A DNA stretch of 64,000 bases, from assembly GCF_004745645.1 (NCBI RefSeq), contig NZ_SRMB01000002.1:868001-932000 (forward strand), in the 5' to 3' direction. Shown here piece by piece: positions 16,540 through 24,498 of this stretch. Source of the stretch: Hymenobacter metallicola (lineage in GTDB: Bacteria; Bacteroidota; Bacteroidia; Cytophagales; Hymenobacteraceae). Every line of letters starts with the position of its first letter. Position 1 is the stretch's first letter. Both the position numbers and the translations under genes were made by a program. The notes beneath the pieces were generated by a model. The model searched no databases, was not told where the DNA came from, and was given only the letters and a program-made list of their open reading frames with translations.

Positions 16540-16932
16540 ATGCAAAAGCGCACTATTGACCCCTGGAAATGGGGTGAGCAAACCAATTCTGTCCAGGCCG
16601 TAGAAATTAAGCAGGCCGAGGGCACACTCTACTGCTCGGGGCAAGTGGCCATCGGCGCCCAAGGCCAGCCCAGCACCGCCGACATGCGGACCCAGCTCAT
16701 CCAGGTGTTTCAGAACTTGGAGCAGCTTATCACCGAGGCGGGCTACGAGTGCGGGGGCATCGTACGGCTGAATATCTTTACCACCTCGACGACAGAGTTC
16801 TTTACTACCTGCGTCGACGTCTACCAGGGCTGGCTTACCCGGCACGGCGTCAGACAGGCCACCACGCTGCTGGAAGTGCAGGGCCTGTTTGCGGGCCTAA
16901 CCGTGGAAGTAGAAGCGACGGTAGTAAAATAG
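16540..16932 (+). CDS. RidA family protein
   Basis: A 130-residue member of the RidA/YjgF family, which hydrolyses reactive enamine/imine intermediates from PLP enzymes such as threonine dehydratase. The family pattern is clear: GTLYCSGQVAIG, MRTQLIQVFQNLEQLITEAG, IVRLNIFTTS and a closing LFAGLTVEVEATVV. The Arg that binds the carboxylate in canonical RidA, normally in a C-terminal R-x-x-x-E-V element, is not obvious here. This may therefore be a divergent subgroup with another role. The ATG at 16540 is chosen by homology of the start; a WYL regulator precedes it. Confidence 0.85.
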   Translation: MQKRTIDPWKWGEQTNSVQAVEIKQAEGTLYCSGQVAIGAQGQPSTADMRTQLIQVFQNLEQLITEAGYECGGIVRLNIFTTSTTEFFTTCVDVYQGWLTRHGVRQATTLLEVQGLFAGLTVEVEATVVK

Positions 16933-16973
16933 TCCCGCCACCTGCCCCACGCGGCACAGGCCGCCACCACAGA

Positions 16974-17004
16974 AGCAGCCGAAGCTCCCCTAGCTTCGGC
17001 TGCT
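16974..17004 (+). terminator. Terminator after RidA
   Basis: AGCAGCCGAAGCT (16974-16986), a 5-base loop, and its perfect complement (16992-17004), then TTTCGTC. A 13-bp stem 42 bases past the stop. Confidence 0.75.
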
Positions 17005-17708
17005 TTCGTCGGTATTCACTGGAGGCAAACCTGATGGGCACCATTCATGGCAGGCGGGCGGTGCTGGCCCACCTTAAAGCCCGTAGTGCGGGCCGAGGAG
17101 GTAGCCAAAGTCATTGCCAGCTTACCCGTCACCCCAGGAAGGAGGTACTCGTGGGCAATATGGCGCGCCCTGGCCACCGCGGCCACCGGCGACAACCCGG
17201 CCGCGGAATACGCCGACCGCCATCGTCTTCTGGCAATACCCGGAGAGCAGAAATGGCAGGAGAGTCGAAACACCAAGGTCGTCAGGTCGGACTGAATGAG
17301 GCACCTCGGGGGCAGCCGTTGGATTCTTATTCCAAGCTCGGCCCGCGAGATACTTCGTTTCGCTCGACCTGACGGTAGTTCGGATCCACCTTTTCCAACC
17401 TGTCTTACCGGCAACAGTTCGGGCCGGCAGACGCGTGGCCCGGAATTGGTAGCCGGAATCATGCGTGGGTAATTCCTGTTGCGTACTGCTGGTCTGGTCC
17501 CGACAACTTTTTCCGGTTTATGCGGCTTTGGGGCGTCTACATCAGGGTGGTTAGGGTCTGGGCGCAGCATCCTGCCCCGTTCCAGTACCGGTTCAGCTTG
17601 GCCGCCGTTTCGGAACCTACCCGTTTCGCTATTCGCGAGGCAACTCGTCTTATTTGAATGCGTAGGGAAAGCCGCACCCGAGCTCGGGCCGTTTACTCTC
17701 CTACACGT
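17005..17708. other. Non-coding or decayed region upstream of the patatin gene
   Basis: About 700 bases with no convincing gene. The best candidate is an ATG frame at 17047-17295 (82 codons: AEEVAKVIASLPVTPGRRY in the middle). It has moderately coding-like third positions but no recognisable family and no good promoter. A minus-strand frame spans the region but is the shadow of the patatin gene extended by chance. The segment could be a remnant of a former gene or a long regulatory region. Nothing else is supported here. Confidence 0.35.
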
Positions 17709-20045
17709 ATGCGCAACGTCTGCTGCTGGTTCCTGCTTCTGCTGGTATCGGCCTTTTCCATATCTCCCGTTTCGGCCCAGAAGGTGGGCCTCGTGCTCAG
17801 TGGCGGCGGTGCCAAAGGCCTGGCCCACGTGGGCGTACTCAAGCAGCTGGAGAAAAACCGGGTCCCCATCGACTACATCGTCGGCACCAGCATGGGCGCC
17901 ATTGTGGGCGCTTTGTACGCAGCGGGCTACTCGCCCAAGGAAATCGAGGAAATCGTGCTCAAGCCCGAGTTTCAGAACTGGGTGTCGGGCACCCCGCTCG
18001 AAGGCAAGGTCTATAACTACTACGACGTAGACCCCACCCCCGCCGCCCTGCACCTGCGCCTGGCCGTGGATTCGACCCTGAAAACCCGGGTGACGCCCAA
18101 GCTCGTCGACGACGTGACCCTGAACTACGTGCTGGCCACCATGCTGGCCCCAGCTGGCGCCATTTCGGGGTACGACTTCAACAACCTGCTGGTGCCCTAC
18201 CGCGCCGTGGCCTCCGAGGTGTTTACCCGCGAAAAGGTGGTGCAGCGCAGCGGCTCCCTGTCGGATGCGGTGCGCAACTCCATGGCCTTTCCGCTGGCCT
18301 TCCGCCCTATTCGGCAGGCCGACGGCCGCTACCTCTTCGACGGGGCCGTGGTGGACAATTTCCCCACCGGCGTGATGCGCGAGGAATTCAAGCCTGACAT
18401 CATCATCGGGGTGAACGTGGGCGACGTGGCCTTCAACAAGTATCCCAAGGAAAAAGACGACCAGCTGCTGACCAGCACCCTGGTATTTCTGGGCTCGAAC
18501 GTGGCTGATACCACGTCGGTGGGCAAAAACGGTATTTTTATTCAACCCGACCTGGACGGCATCACCGCCGCCGACTTCAACAAGGTGCGGCAGCTGCTGC
18601 AGCTGGGCGAGCAGGCCGCCGATAAAAAGATGGAGTTGATGCTGCGGCGCATTCAGCGGCGCGAAGACACCCTGGCCCTGCAGCAGCGCCGCCGGGCTTT
18701 CCAGGAAAAAGCCCCCCGCCCCGACTTCAAGCAAATCACCGTGCAGGGCCTGCCCCGGCAGCAGCAGGATTTCGTGCGGCGCTTCTTCGTCAGAAACGGC
18801 ACCAGCTACTCGCCCGGCGACGTGGAAGAAGGGTACTACCGACTTGTGAACAATGACTTTTTTAACAACGTGTACCCGCGCATCCGCTACGACCAGAAGC
18901 AGGAAGGCTACGTACTCGGCATTGATGCGCGCCAAAACAGCAACCTCACCGCCGACCTGGGGGTGATGCTCTCGACCCGCTCGATGAATAACTTTTACAT
19001 CGGCGGCGCCTACCGCTACCTGAACCGCTACCTCTACACCGTGCGGGCCGATGCCACCATCGGGCGCTTTTACAACGGGGCCCGCGGCTCGTTCCGGGTT
19101 AGTATTCCGGGCCGCATTCCACTGTACTTCGAGCCTACGGTTACCTTCAACAACTTCAACTACCAGGACACGGGGGGCCTGCTCGGCTCCACGGCCCAGA
19201 ACACCCAGCTCAGCCAGCGCGACTTCAAGACCGAGCTGCAGATTGGCTTCAGCCCCAACTACCGCAGCCGCTACACCCTGAGCGGGGGCCTGTTTACGAA
19301 CCGCGACCAGTACGCCAACACCGACGAAATCAGCTCCAATGCCACCCTCGACCTGGACCGCCTGCAGGGCCTGACCGCGGCCGGCCGCTTCGAGCGCAAC
19401 TCCCTGAACCGCCGGCAGTATGCCGTCAGTGGCCGCCGCGCCGACTTCAGCGTGCGGGCCGTCTCGGCGCAGGAAAAATACACGCCCGGCACCACCGCCG
19501 GCGAGCTGACCGAACGTAGCCGTACCCACAACTTTCTGCGCGGCAACATCTTTATCGAGCAGTACTTCACCTTCAACAAGGTCGATTCGGTGGGACGCAA
19601 GGTCAATGCCTGGGGCTACATCTTCGATGCCGTGGCTACCACCCAGGGCCCCTTTGCCACGTATCGGGCCTCCCTTACCTCGGCCCCGGCCTTCCTACCC
19701 CTGCCCGACTCGCGCACGCTCTTCCTAGACCGGTACCGGGGCACGGCTTACGCTGCCGTGGGCCTGCGCTACACCCGCGCTGTACTAGGCCCGGTGGAGT
19801 GGCGCACGGAAGTATATACCCACGTGCTGGTGCGGCAGTGGGAGCGGCAGCCGGGCAACACCCTGCTGGCTGAGCGCGGCAACACCATCAGCCGCCCCTA
19901 CCTCACGGCCATGACCGGCTTCGTGTATCAAACCCCCGTCGGCCCGGCCTCTCTGCAGTTCATTCACTACGACGACGCCGACAACAAATTCGGCGTGTTT
20001 GCCCACATCGGCTACGTCCTCTTCCGCGACCGGTCGCTGGATTAA
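17709..20045 (+). CDS. Patatin-like phospholipase with POTRA-like segment and outer-membrane barrel
   Basis: A 778-residue exported protein. Signal peptide 1-23 is followed at once by the patatin domain: oxyanion loop SGGGAKG (31-37), nucleophile Ser61 in GTSMG, and catalytic Asp211 in DGAVVDNFP. This Ser-Asp dyad cleaves acyl chains of lipids. After a helical linker rich in Gln/Arg (about 300-345) comes a POTRA-like unit (FKQITVQGLPRQQQDFVRRFF). About 370 residues of alternating aromatic strands then look like a 16-strand Omp85-type barrel (YIGGAYRYLNRYLYTVRAD, PLYFEPTVTFNNFNY). The layout resembles type Vd autotransporters such as PlpD. The ATG at 17709 gives the signal. Its stop codon merges with repeat A1. 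Confidence 0.9.
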   Translation: MRNVCCWFLLLLVSAFSISPVSAQKVGLVLSGGGAKGLAHVGVLKQLEKNRVPIDYIVGTSMGAIVGALYAAGYSPKEIEEIVLKPEFQNWVSGTPLEGKVYNYYDVDPTPAALHLRLAVDSTLKTRVTPKLVDDVTLNYVLATMLAPAGAISGYDFNNLLVPYRAVASEVFTREKVVQRSGSLSDAVRNSMAFPLAFRPIRQADGRYLFDGAVVDNFPTGVMREEFKPDIIIGVNVGDVAFNKYPKEKDDQLLTSTLVFLGSNVADTTSVGKNGIFIQPDLDGITAADFNKVRQLLQLGEQAADKKMELMLRRIQRREDTLALQQRRRAFQEKAPRPDFKQITVQGLPRQQQDFVRRFFVRNGTSYSPGDVEEGYYRLVNNDFFNNVYPRIRYDQKQEGYVLGIDARQNSNLTADLGVMLSTRSMNNFYIGGAYRYLNRYLYTVRADATIGRFYNGARGSFRVSIPGRIPLYFEPTVTFNNFNYQDTGGLLGSTAQNTQLSQRDFKTELQIGFSPNYRSRYTLSGGLFTNRDQYANTDEISSNATLDLDRLQGLTAAGRFERNSLNRRQYAVSGRRADFSVRAVSAQEKYTPGTTAGELTERSRTHNFLRGNIFIEQYFTFNKVDSVGRKVNAWGYIFDAVATTQGPFATYRASLTSAPAFLPLPDSRTLFLDRYRGTAYAAVGLRYTRAVLGPVEWRTEVYTHVLVRQWERQPGNTLLAERGNTISRPYLTAMTGFVYQTPVGPASLQFIHYDDADNKFGVFAHIGYVLFRDRSLD

Positions 20046-20310
20046 GTGGTGAGATGGTGAGTTGATGCGCTACTGGCGCGAACGGCGCAGCCTTTCTTGC
20101 CTGTCCTTGCGAGGCCAAAGGCCGAAGCCATCCGTCTTCTGAAATGTGCGGAGTTTTCTAAACTGAAAAGCCCTTTCTCGTTGCGACGGGAAAGGGCTTT
20201 CTGGTAACAGAACGAGTCGTACTGCGCAGCGGACGGATTGACGCCGCTTGATGGGCGGAATGTCGTGCCTCCTCACAAGGACAGGGGGTGTAACTCACCA
20301 TCTCACCACT
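20045..20310. repeat. Dispersed repeat family A, copy A1 (nested palindrome, 266 bp)
   Basis: The tips are perfect 19-bp inverted repeats, AGTGGTGAGATGGTGAGTT (20045-20063) and its complement (20292-20310). Inside are TGTCCTTGCGAGGC (20102-20115) against a CCTC...CACAAGGACA arm, TCCGTCTTC (20131-20139) against GGACGGATTG (20231-20240), and a central hairpin AAAGCCCTTTC (20167-20177)/GAAAGGGCTTT (20190-20200). The whole fills the gap between the convergent patatin and aquaporin genes, and its central hairpin can serve as their terminator. No coding potential. Confidence 0.8.
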
Positions 20311-20324
20311 TCCCTATCTCACCC

Positions 20325-21167
20325 CTACTCCGCTACTGCCTGCGGATACACGGGTGGCTCGGTGGCGTGAGGGGTAGTGGCGTGCGGACTATCCGGAGCG
20401 GCGTCGCAGCCGGCCAGGATGGCACAGGCTAGCTCCTGCCCTTTGTAGACTTTGTTGAAGAAAACGGTGGCCAACAGCATAGCCCCGATGGGCGCTACCC
20501 AGTAGAGCCACAGACCGGTGTAGCGCTGGGCGGCCACGGCGCTGCCCAGGGTACGGGCCGGGTTGAGGCTCATGCTGGAGAGCGGGCTTTCGAAGGTGAT
20601 GTAAAGCACCAGCAGTATGCCAATCAGCCAGCCCGTCGACTTTCTCAGCCGCTCGTGGTGCAGGGCCAGCAGCATGACGACCATCAGAATAAAGGAAATG
20701 ACGAACTCGGCGCCGAAGGCCACCAGCTGCCCGTGCTCCTTGGGCTCCGTTACCAGGTAGTTGACGGCCGGATGCGCGAAGGCCGCGCCCAGGGCCAGCT
20801 TGAGTAGCTGCCCCATCAGCAGGGCCCCGGCCAGCTGGGCCAGCATGTACCATGCGGCGTCGGCCCGCCGGATTTTGCCCATCTGCCAGAAGGCAATAGT
20901 CACGGCCGGATTGATGTGGGCTCCCGACTTCTTGCCCCAGGGGTTATATACCAGTACCACAATCACCAGGCCCATGCCCAGCCCAATCAGGGCGCGACGC
21001 AGCAGGTCGTGGCCGGCTAGCGCCTGGTGCACGGGCGACTCCGGATGCTCGAAGAGAATGGTGAGCAGACTGCCGCACAGCATAAAAAAGCCGATACCAG
21101 CTGCTTCTGCCAAGTAGTGGGGCCAATGGCGGCGCCAGGCTTGGCCCATTTCCGAAAAGATTGTCAT
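20325..21167 (-). CDS. MIP family channel (aquaporin/glycerol facilitator-like)
   Basis: A 280-residue inner-membrane channel with six hydrophobic helices and both half-helix signatures: SGAHINPAVT (first NPA, about residue 85) and SMSLNPARTLG (second NPA, about 204). The residues around the second box (NPAR) match water or small neutral solute channels, but selectivity cannot be judged reliably. It has a soluble C-terminal tail with a repeated HAT(T/E)P pattern. The start at 21167 is the only ATG ahead of the first helix. It converges on the patatin gene across repeat A1 and is read in the same direction as, and downstream of, the pullulanase gene. Confidence 0.92.
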   Translation of the reverse strand: MTIFSEMGQAWRRHWPHYLAEAAGIGFFMLCGSLLTILFEHPESPVHQALAGHDLLRRALIGLGMGLVIVVLVYNPWGKKSGAHINPAVTIAFWQMGKIRRADAAWYMLAQLAGALLMGQLLKLALGAAFAHPAVNYLVTEPKEHGQLVAFGAEFVISFILMVVMLLALHHERLRKSTGWLIGILLVLYITFESPLSSMSLNPARTLGSAVAAQRYTGLWLYWVAPIGAMLLATVFFNKVYKGQELACAILAGCDAAPDSPHATTPHATEPPVYPQAVAE

Positions 21168-21236
21168 TAGGTACGTATTCCTGCGCTTGAGCTCCCGTTA
21201 CAACGGCAACCCGGCAGCGCGGTTACGAACAGCGAG

Positions 21237-23243
21237 TTAGGGCTGCACCAGAATCAGGGCCGTGGAGGCGGGCAGGCTGAGGGGCTTGCCGGCTTCAACC
21301 ACCTGCTGGCTTAGCCCCTTCTGGTTGATTTCCTGCCCCCGCAGCATGATGGTGTAAGCCCCGGCCGGCACGGGTACTGCGGCCGCCGTGCGGTTGCCGT
21401 TGAACAACACGGTAATGGTGCCCCAGTCGTCGCCGCCGGCGTGGCCCTGCAGCTGGTAGCCGATGGTATTGGCCGGCATATCGGGCAGAAAGCGCAGGTG
21501 CTTTTCGACCAGCTCCCGCGTGGGGAGCCGGAACGCCGGATGGGTGCGCCGCAGCCCGATCAGCTTGCGGTAGAACTCGAACACGGTTGGGTACTGCGCC
21601 TTGCGGGCCCAGTCGAGCTGGTTCACGTTGTCGGGTTGATTATAGGAGTTGTGGGAGCCGCCCTTGGTCCGCAGAAATTCGTCGCCGACGGGCAAGAACG
21701 GTACGCCCTGGGAAGTAAAGACGATGGTGTTGCTGAGCACATCCATCCGAATGAGCTCTTCTTCCGAGGCGCCGGGGTTGGCCACCGCGAGCTTGTCCCA
21801 GAGCACCCGGTCGTCGTGGCAGGCCACGTAGTTGATGGCCTGGCTCGGCTCCTTGGCCCAGGGCGCCTTCGAGTAGTTTACCTTGGCGTAGTCGAGCTGG
21901 GGGTGCTGGGTGGCCCCCACGATGCCAAACTTCACGCTTTCCTCCAGCCCCGGCTGCCCGCTGGCAAAACCCGGCTCATTCTGGCGGGCGTAGTGGCCCT
22001 TTACCCCGTCGCGCAGCTCGTCGCTAAAAGCCGCAATGCGGTCCAGCTTGGGCACGTTGGCTTTCACGGCCCGCTCCGTTTCGGGCAGAGGGCTGCCGCC
22101 GGCCGTCCAGCCTTCCCCATACACGAAAATGCTGTGGTCAATTTCATCCAGAGCCACGCGCACGGCCCGCATGGTGCGCAAGTCCAGCACGCCCATCAAA
22201 TCGAAGCGGAAGCCGTCGACGTGGTACTCCCGCGCCCAGTACGCCACCGACTCGACGATGAGCTTGCGCACCATGGTCCGCTCGGAGGCCACCTCGTTGC
22301 CGCAGGCCGCCGCGTCGGAGTAGGTGCCGTCGGGCCTCTGGCGGTAGTAGTAGCCGGGCACGAGCTGGTCGAAGGAGCTGCGGGCCGCATCAGCCGTGTG
22401 GTTATACACCACGTCGAGCACCAGGCGCAGCTCCTGGCGGTGCAGGGTTTGTACCAGCTGCTTCAGTTCCCGGATGCGGGCGGCGGGGTCGGCGGGGTCG
22501 GTGGCGTAGGAGCCCTCGGGCACGGAGTAGTGCAGCGGGTCGTAGCCCCAGTTGTAGCGGTTTTCCGGCAGCTTGCTTTCGTCGACGGAGGCAAAGTCGT
22601 TGGTCGGCAGCAGGTGCAGGTGGGTGATGCCCAAGTCCTGCAAGTGCTGCAAGCCCGTGCTGACGCCCTGCGGGCCGGCGGTGCCGGTTTCCGTCAAACC
22701 CAGAAACTTACCCTTGTGCTCGATGCCCGACTGCGGGTGCATGCTCAAATCCCGCACGTGGGCTTCCCCGATGACAATGTCGGTGGCCTGCTTAAGCTCC
22801 GGGCGCCGGTCGTCGGGCCAGGCGGCGGGGCTGACGGTGGCCGGGTCGAGCAGGGCGCCGCGCAGGCCGTTGAGGCCCACGGCATGCACGTAGGGGTCGG
22901 GCACTTCGGCCATCGGCTTGCCCCCGATGGTAGCCTGCACCACGTAGAAGCGCCCCGGCGGCTGGGCCGGCAGCTGGTATACCCAGGTGCCGCCCGTCGA
23001 CTTTTCCATGGCGTAGGAAGCCACCGGCGCCCCGCCCGTACCCTCGGCGTAGAGCTTGAGTTGTAGGGCCTCGGCCGTCGGCGCCCACACCCGCAGCCGC
23101 GCCTGCCCCCGCACAAATGTCAGCCCCAAATCGGAGCCGGTGTAGGTGGGGTAGGCCGCAAAATCAGGAATTTTTGCGCCTTTGGGAACAACAGTACAGG
23201 CCGTAGCCACACTTAGGAAACTGAGTAATAACAGGAATTTCAT
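21237..23243 (-). CDS. pulA: Type I pullulanase lipoprotein (GH13)
   Basis: Hydrolyses alpha-1,6 links of pullulan and branched starch or glycogen. The 668-residue protein begins with a signal and lipobox (VATAC, Cys16), so it is lipid-anchored, probably in the periplasm or outer membrane. After an N-terminal beta-sandwich (about 40-150) the GH13 barrel carries the type I signature YNWGYDP, DVVYNHT, nucleophile Asp348 in DGFRFDLMG, acid/base Glu377 in VYGEGW and the third acidic site in HDDRVLWD. A C-terminal beta domain ends the protein. The ATG at 23243 starts the signal; only a TTG lies upstream in frame. No other starch-use genes adjoin it. Confidence 0.92.
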   Translation of the reverse strand: MKFLLLLSFLSVATACTVVPKGAKIPDFAAYPTYTGSDLGLTFVRGQARLRVWAPTAEALQLKLYAEGTGGAPVASYAMEKSTGGTWVYQLPAQPPGRFYVVQATIGGKPMAEVPDPYVHAVGLNGLRGALLDPATVSPAAWPDDRRPELKQATDIVIGEAHVRDLSMHPQSGIEHKGKFLGLTETGTAGPQGVSTGLQHLQDLGITHLHLLPTNDFASVDESKLPENRYNWGYDPLHYSVPEGSYATDPADPAARIRELKQLVQTLHRQELRLVLDVVYNHTADAARSSFDQLVPGYYYRQRPDGTYSDAAACGNEVASERTMVRKLIVESVAYWAREYHVDGFRFDLMGVLDLRTMRAVRVALDEIDHSIFVYGEGWTAGGSPLPETERAVKANVPKLDRIAAFSDELRDGVKGHYARQNEPGFASGQPGLEESVKFGIVGATQHPQLDYAKVNYSKAPWAKEPSQAINYVACHDDRVLWDKLAVANPGASEEELIRMDVLSNTIVFTSQGVPFLPVGDEFLRTKGGSHNSYNQPDNVNQLDWARKAQYPTVFEFYRKLIGLRRTHPAFRLPTRELVEKHLRFLPDMPANTIGYQLQGHAGGDDWGTITVLFNGNRTAAAVPVPAGAYTIMLRGQEINQKGLSQQVVEAGKPLSLPASTALILVQP

Positions 23244-23261
23244 ACCCGTAAAGTTGCTCAA

Positions 23262-23645
23262 AAGCCCAGAGGATTTTCAGCCTTAATGGCTAAGCCTGGG
23301 GGAGCCGCTCTTGCTTGCTGCCCCTAGCATCCCGCCGAGCCTGCCAGTCGTCCCTATCAGCTAATAAGGCGTTGCTATACTCCTTTAGGGAATGGCGGGG
23401 TGAATTCGGGTATTGTTTTGGTAAATGCTTAGTGTTATAAACATAATTTGTATACCAAAAATAGTAAACATCCTTTTGAAATTGTTTCCACTTGTATACC
23501 TTATTACAAGCCATAATACAGTGTTGGTAAACAACTTATTCATCAATTAATAGTCGTTTACCAACTTAGGTATACTAAATATATTAATACCAGGTATTGT
23601 TTACCAACATCACTAGTAAATATGTCCGGATACAGCTGGGCAGAG
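23262..23645. other. AT-rich intergenic island with repeated GTTTACCAAC motif
   Basis: The 384 bases between the pullulanase start and the hydrolase stop are sharply AT-rich from about 23400, unlike the GC-rich surroundings. A 10-bp motif occurs three times: GTTGGTAAAC (23523-23532) and its complement GTTTACCAAC (23556-23565, 23599-23608), with a weaker TTGGTAAA at 23418. Several GTATACC/GGTATAC half-palindromes are interspersed. A 74-codon minus-strand frame (23290-23514, rich in Lys, Tyr and Asn) crosses it. It has no recognisable family, and I do not call it a gene. The island may be a multi-operator control region for the pullulanase or a foreign insertion. Confidence 0.6.
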
Positions 23646-24434
23646 TTACCGGGTAGCAATATCTATTCTATGCTTAGCGACAAAGTCACGCAGCAGGTCG
23701 GCCACTTCGGTCGGCGCCTCCAGGGGTGGCAGGTGGCCTACGCCGCCCAGGATTTCCAGGGGTGTAGTTTCGGGCAGGTAGGGCAAGGTTTCCAGGCCAT
23801 GCACCGAGGGCGACATAATCGGGTCGGCGCTGCCAGTGATAATAAGACAGGGGACTTGCACCAGACACAGACGGGCCGCAATATCCTCGCGGCTGCCGGA
23901 GCGCAGCCACGCGTCCCAGGCTAGGTGGGAAGCGCGCAGGTTGTCTTCCATTACCTGCACTTTCACGGCTTCGTCCACCGGGCGCACCAAGATTCGGGCC
24001 GCCGTGGCCGCAGCGGCGGCTGGGCGGCCAAAGGCTTTCAGGGAAGCCGTACGCTCTTCATCGGTCATGGGCTCGATAGTGGGCGGCGAGGGCGCAACGA
24101 GCACCAGCCCGCGCAAACCGGCCGGCTGCTCGGCCGCCGCCCACATGGCCATTTTGGCGCTCATGGAATGGCCGACCAGCACGTAGTTCGTTAGGCCCTG
24201 GCTTTCGATGAAGGCCAGAATATCGGCGGCGTAGTCTTCCACGGCGTAGCCGCTGGCCGGGGCCGGCGCCTGCCCAAACCCGCGCAGGTCGGGTGCCAGG
24301 CAGTGAAAGTCGGGCGCCAACTCGGCCATGACCGGCTCCCACTCCCGGCCGCTGCCGGCCCAGTAGTGCAGCAAAACAAAGGTGAGCGGCCCGGTGCCGG
24401 CTTCCAGGGCGGGTAAAGGAATGGGTTGGGGCAT
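23646..24434 (-). CDS. Alpha/beta fold hydrolase
   Basis: A 262-residue cytoplasmic serine hydrolase. The oxyanion region FVLLHYWAGSGREWEPV replaces the usual HG motif with HYWAG. The nucleophile elbow is GHSMSAK, the acid is in TGSADPIMSP, and the catalytic His is in GVGHLPPLEAP. The pattern fits esterases and C-C hydrolases, but the substrate is unknown. The ATG at 24434 is chosen; a GTG at 24461 is possible and adds nine residues. It lies 64 bases downstream of the oxyR-like gene in the same direction, so the two may be co-transcribed. Confidence 0.85.
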   Translation of the reverse strand: MPQPIPLPALEAGTGPLTFVLLHYWAGSGREWEPVMAELAPDFHCLAPDLRGFGQAPAPASGYAVEDYAADILAFIESQGLTNYVLVGHSMSAKMAMWAAAEQPAGLRGLVLVAPSPPTIEPMTDEERTASLKAFGRPAAAAATAARILVRPVDEAVKVQVMEDNLRASHLAWDAWLRSGSREDIAARLCLVQVPCLIITGSADPIMSPSVHGLETLPYLPETTPLEILGGVGHLPPLEAPTEVADLLRDFVAKHRIDIATR

Positions 24435-24498
24435 GAGGCAGGACAGTTGCGTTTCCTTCACGTACGGAAACGCCCCGCCTTTGGGGCAAGCTCAACCG

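Noticed and set aside
17016..19529. Very long minus-strand open frame of 837 codons opposite the patatin gene
   Set aside because: Low-complexity His/Gly/Val composition typical of antisense frames in GC-rich genes, and no known family. The plus-strand patatin gene explains the region.
21441..23066. 541-codon plus-strand frame opposite the pullulanase gene
   Set aside because: Antisense shadow with compositional bias; the minus-strand pullulanase has all catalytic motifs.
23290..23514. 74-codon minus-strand frame in the AT-rich island
   Set aside because: No recognisable family; composition follows AT richness, and repeated motifs better explain the segment.
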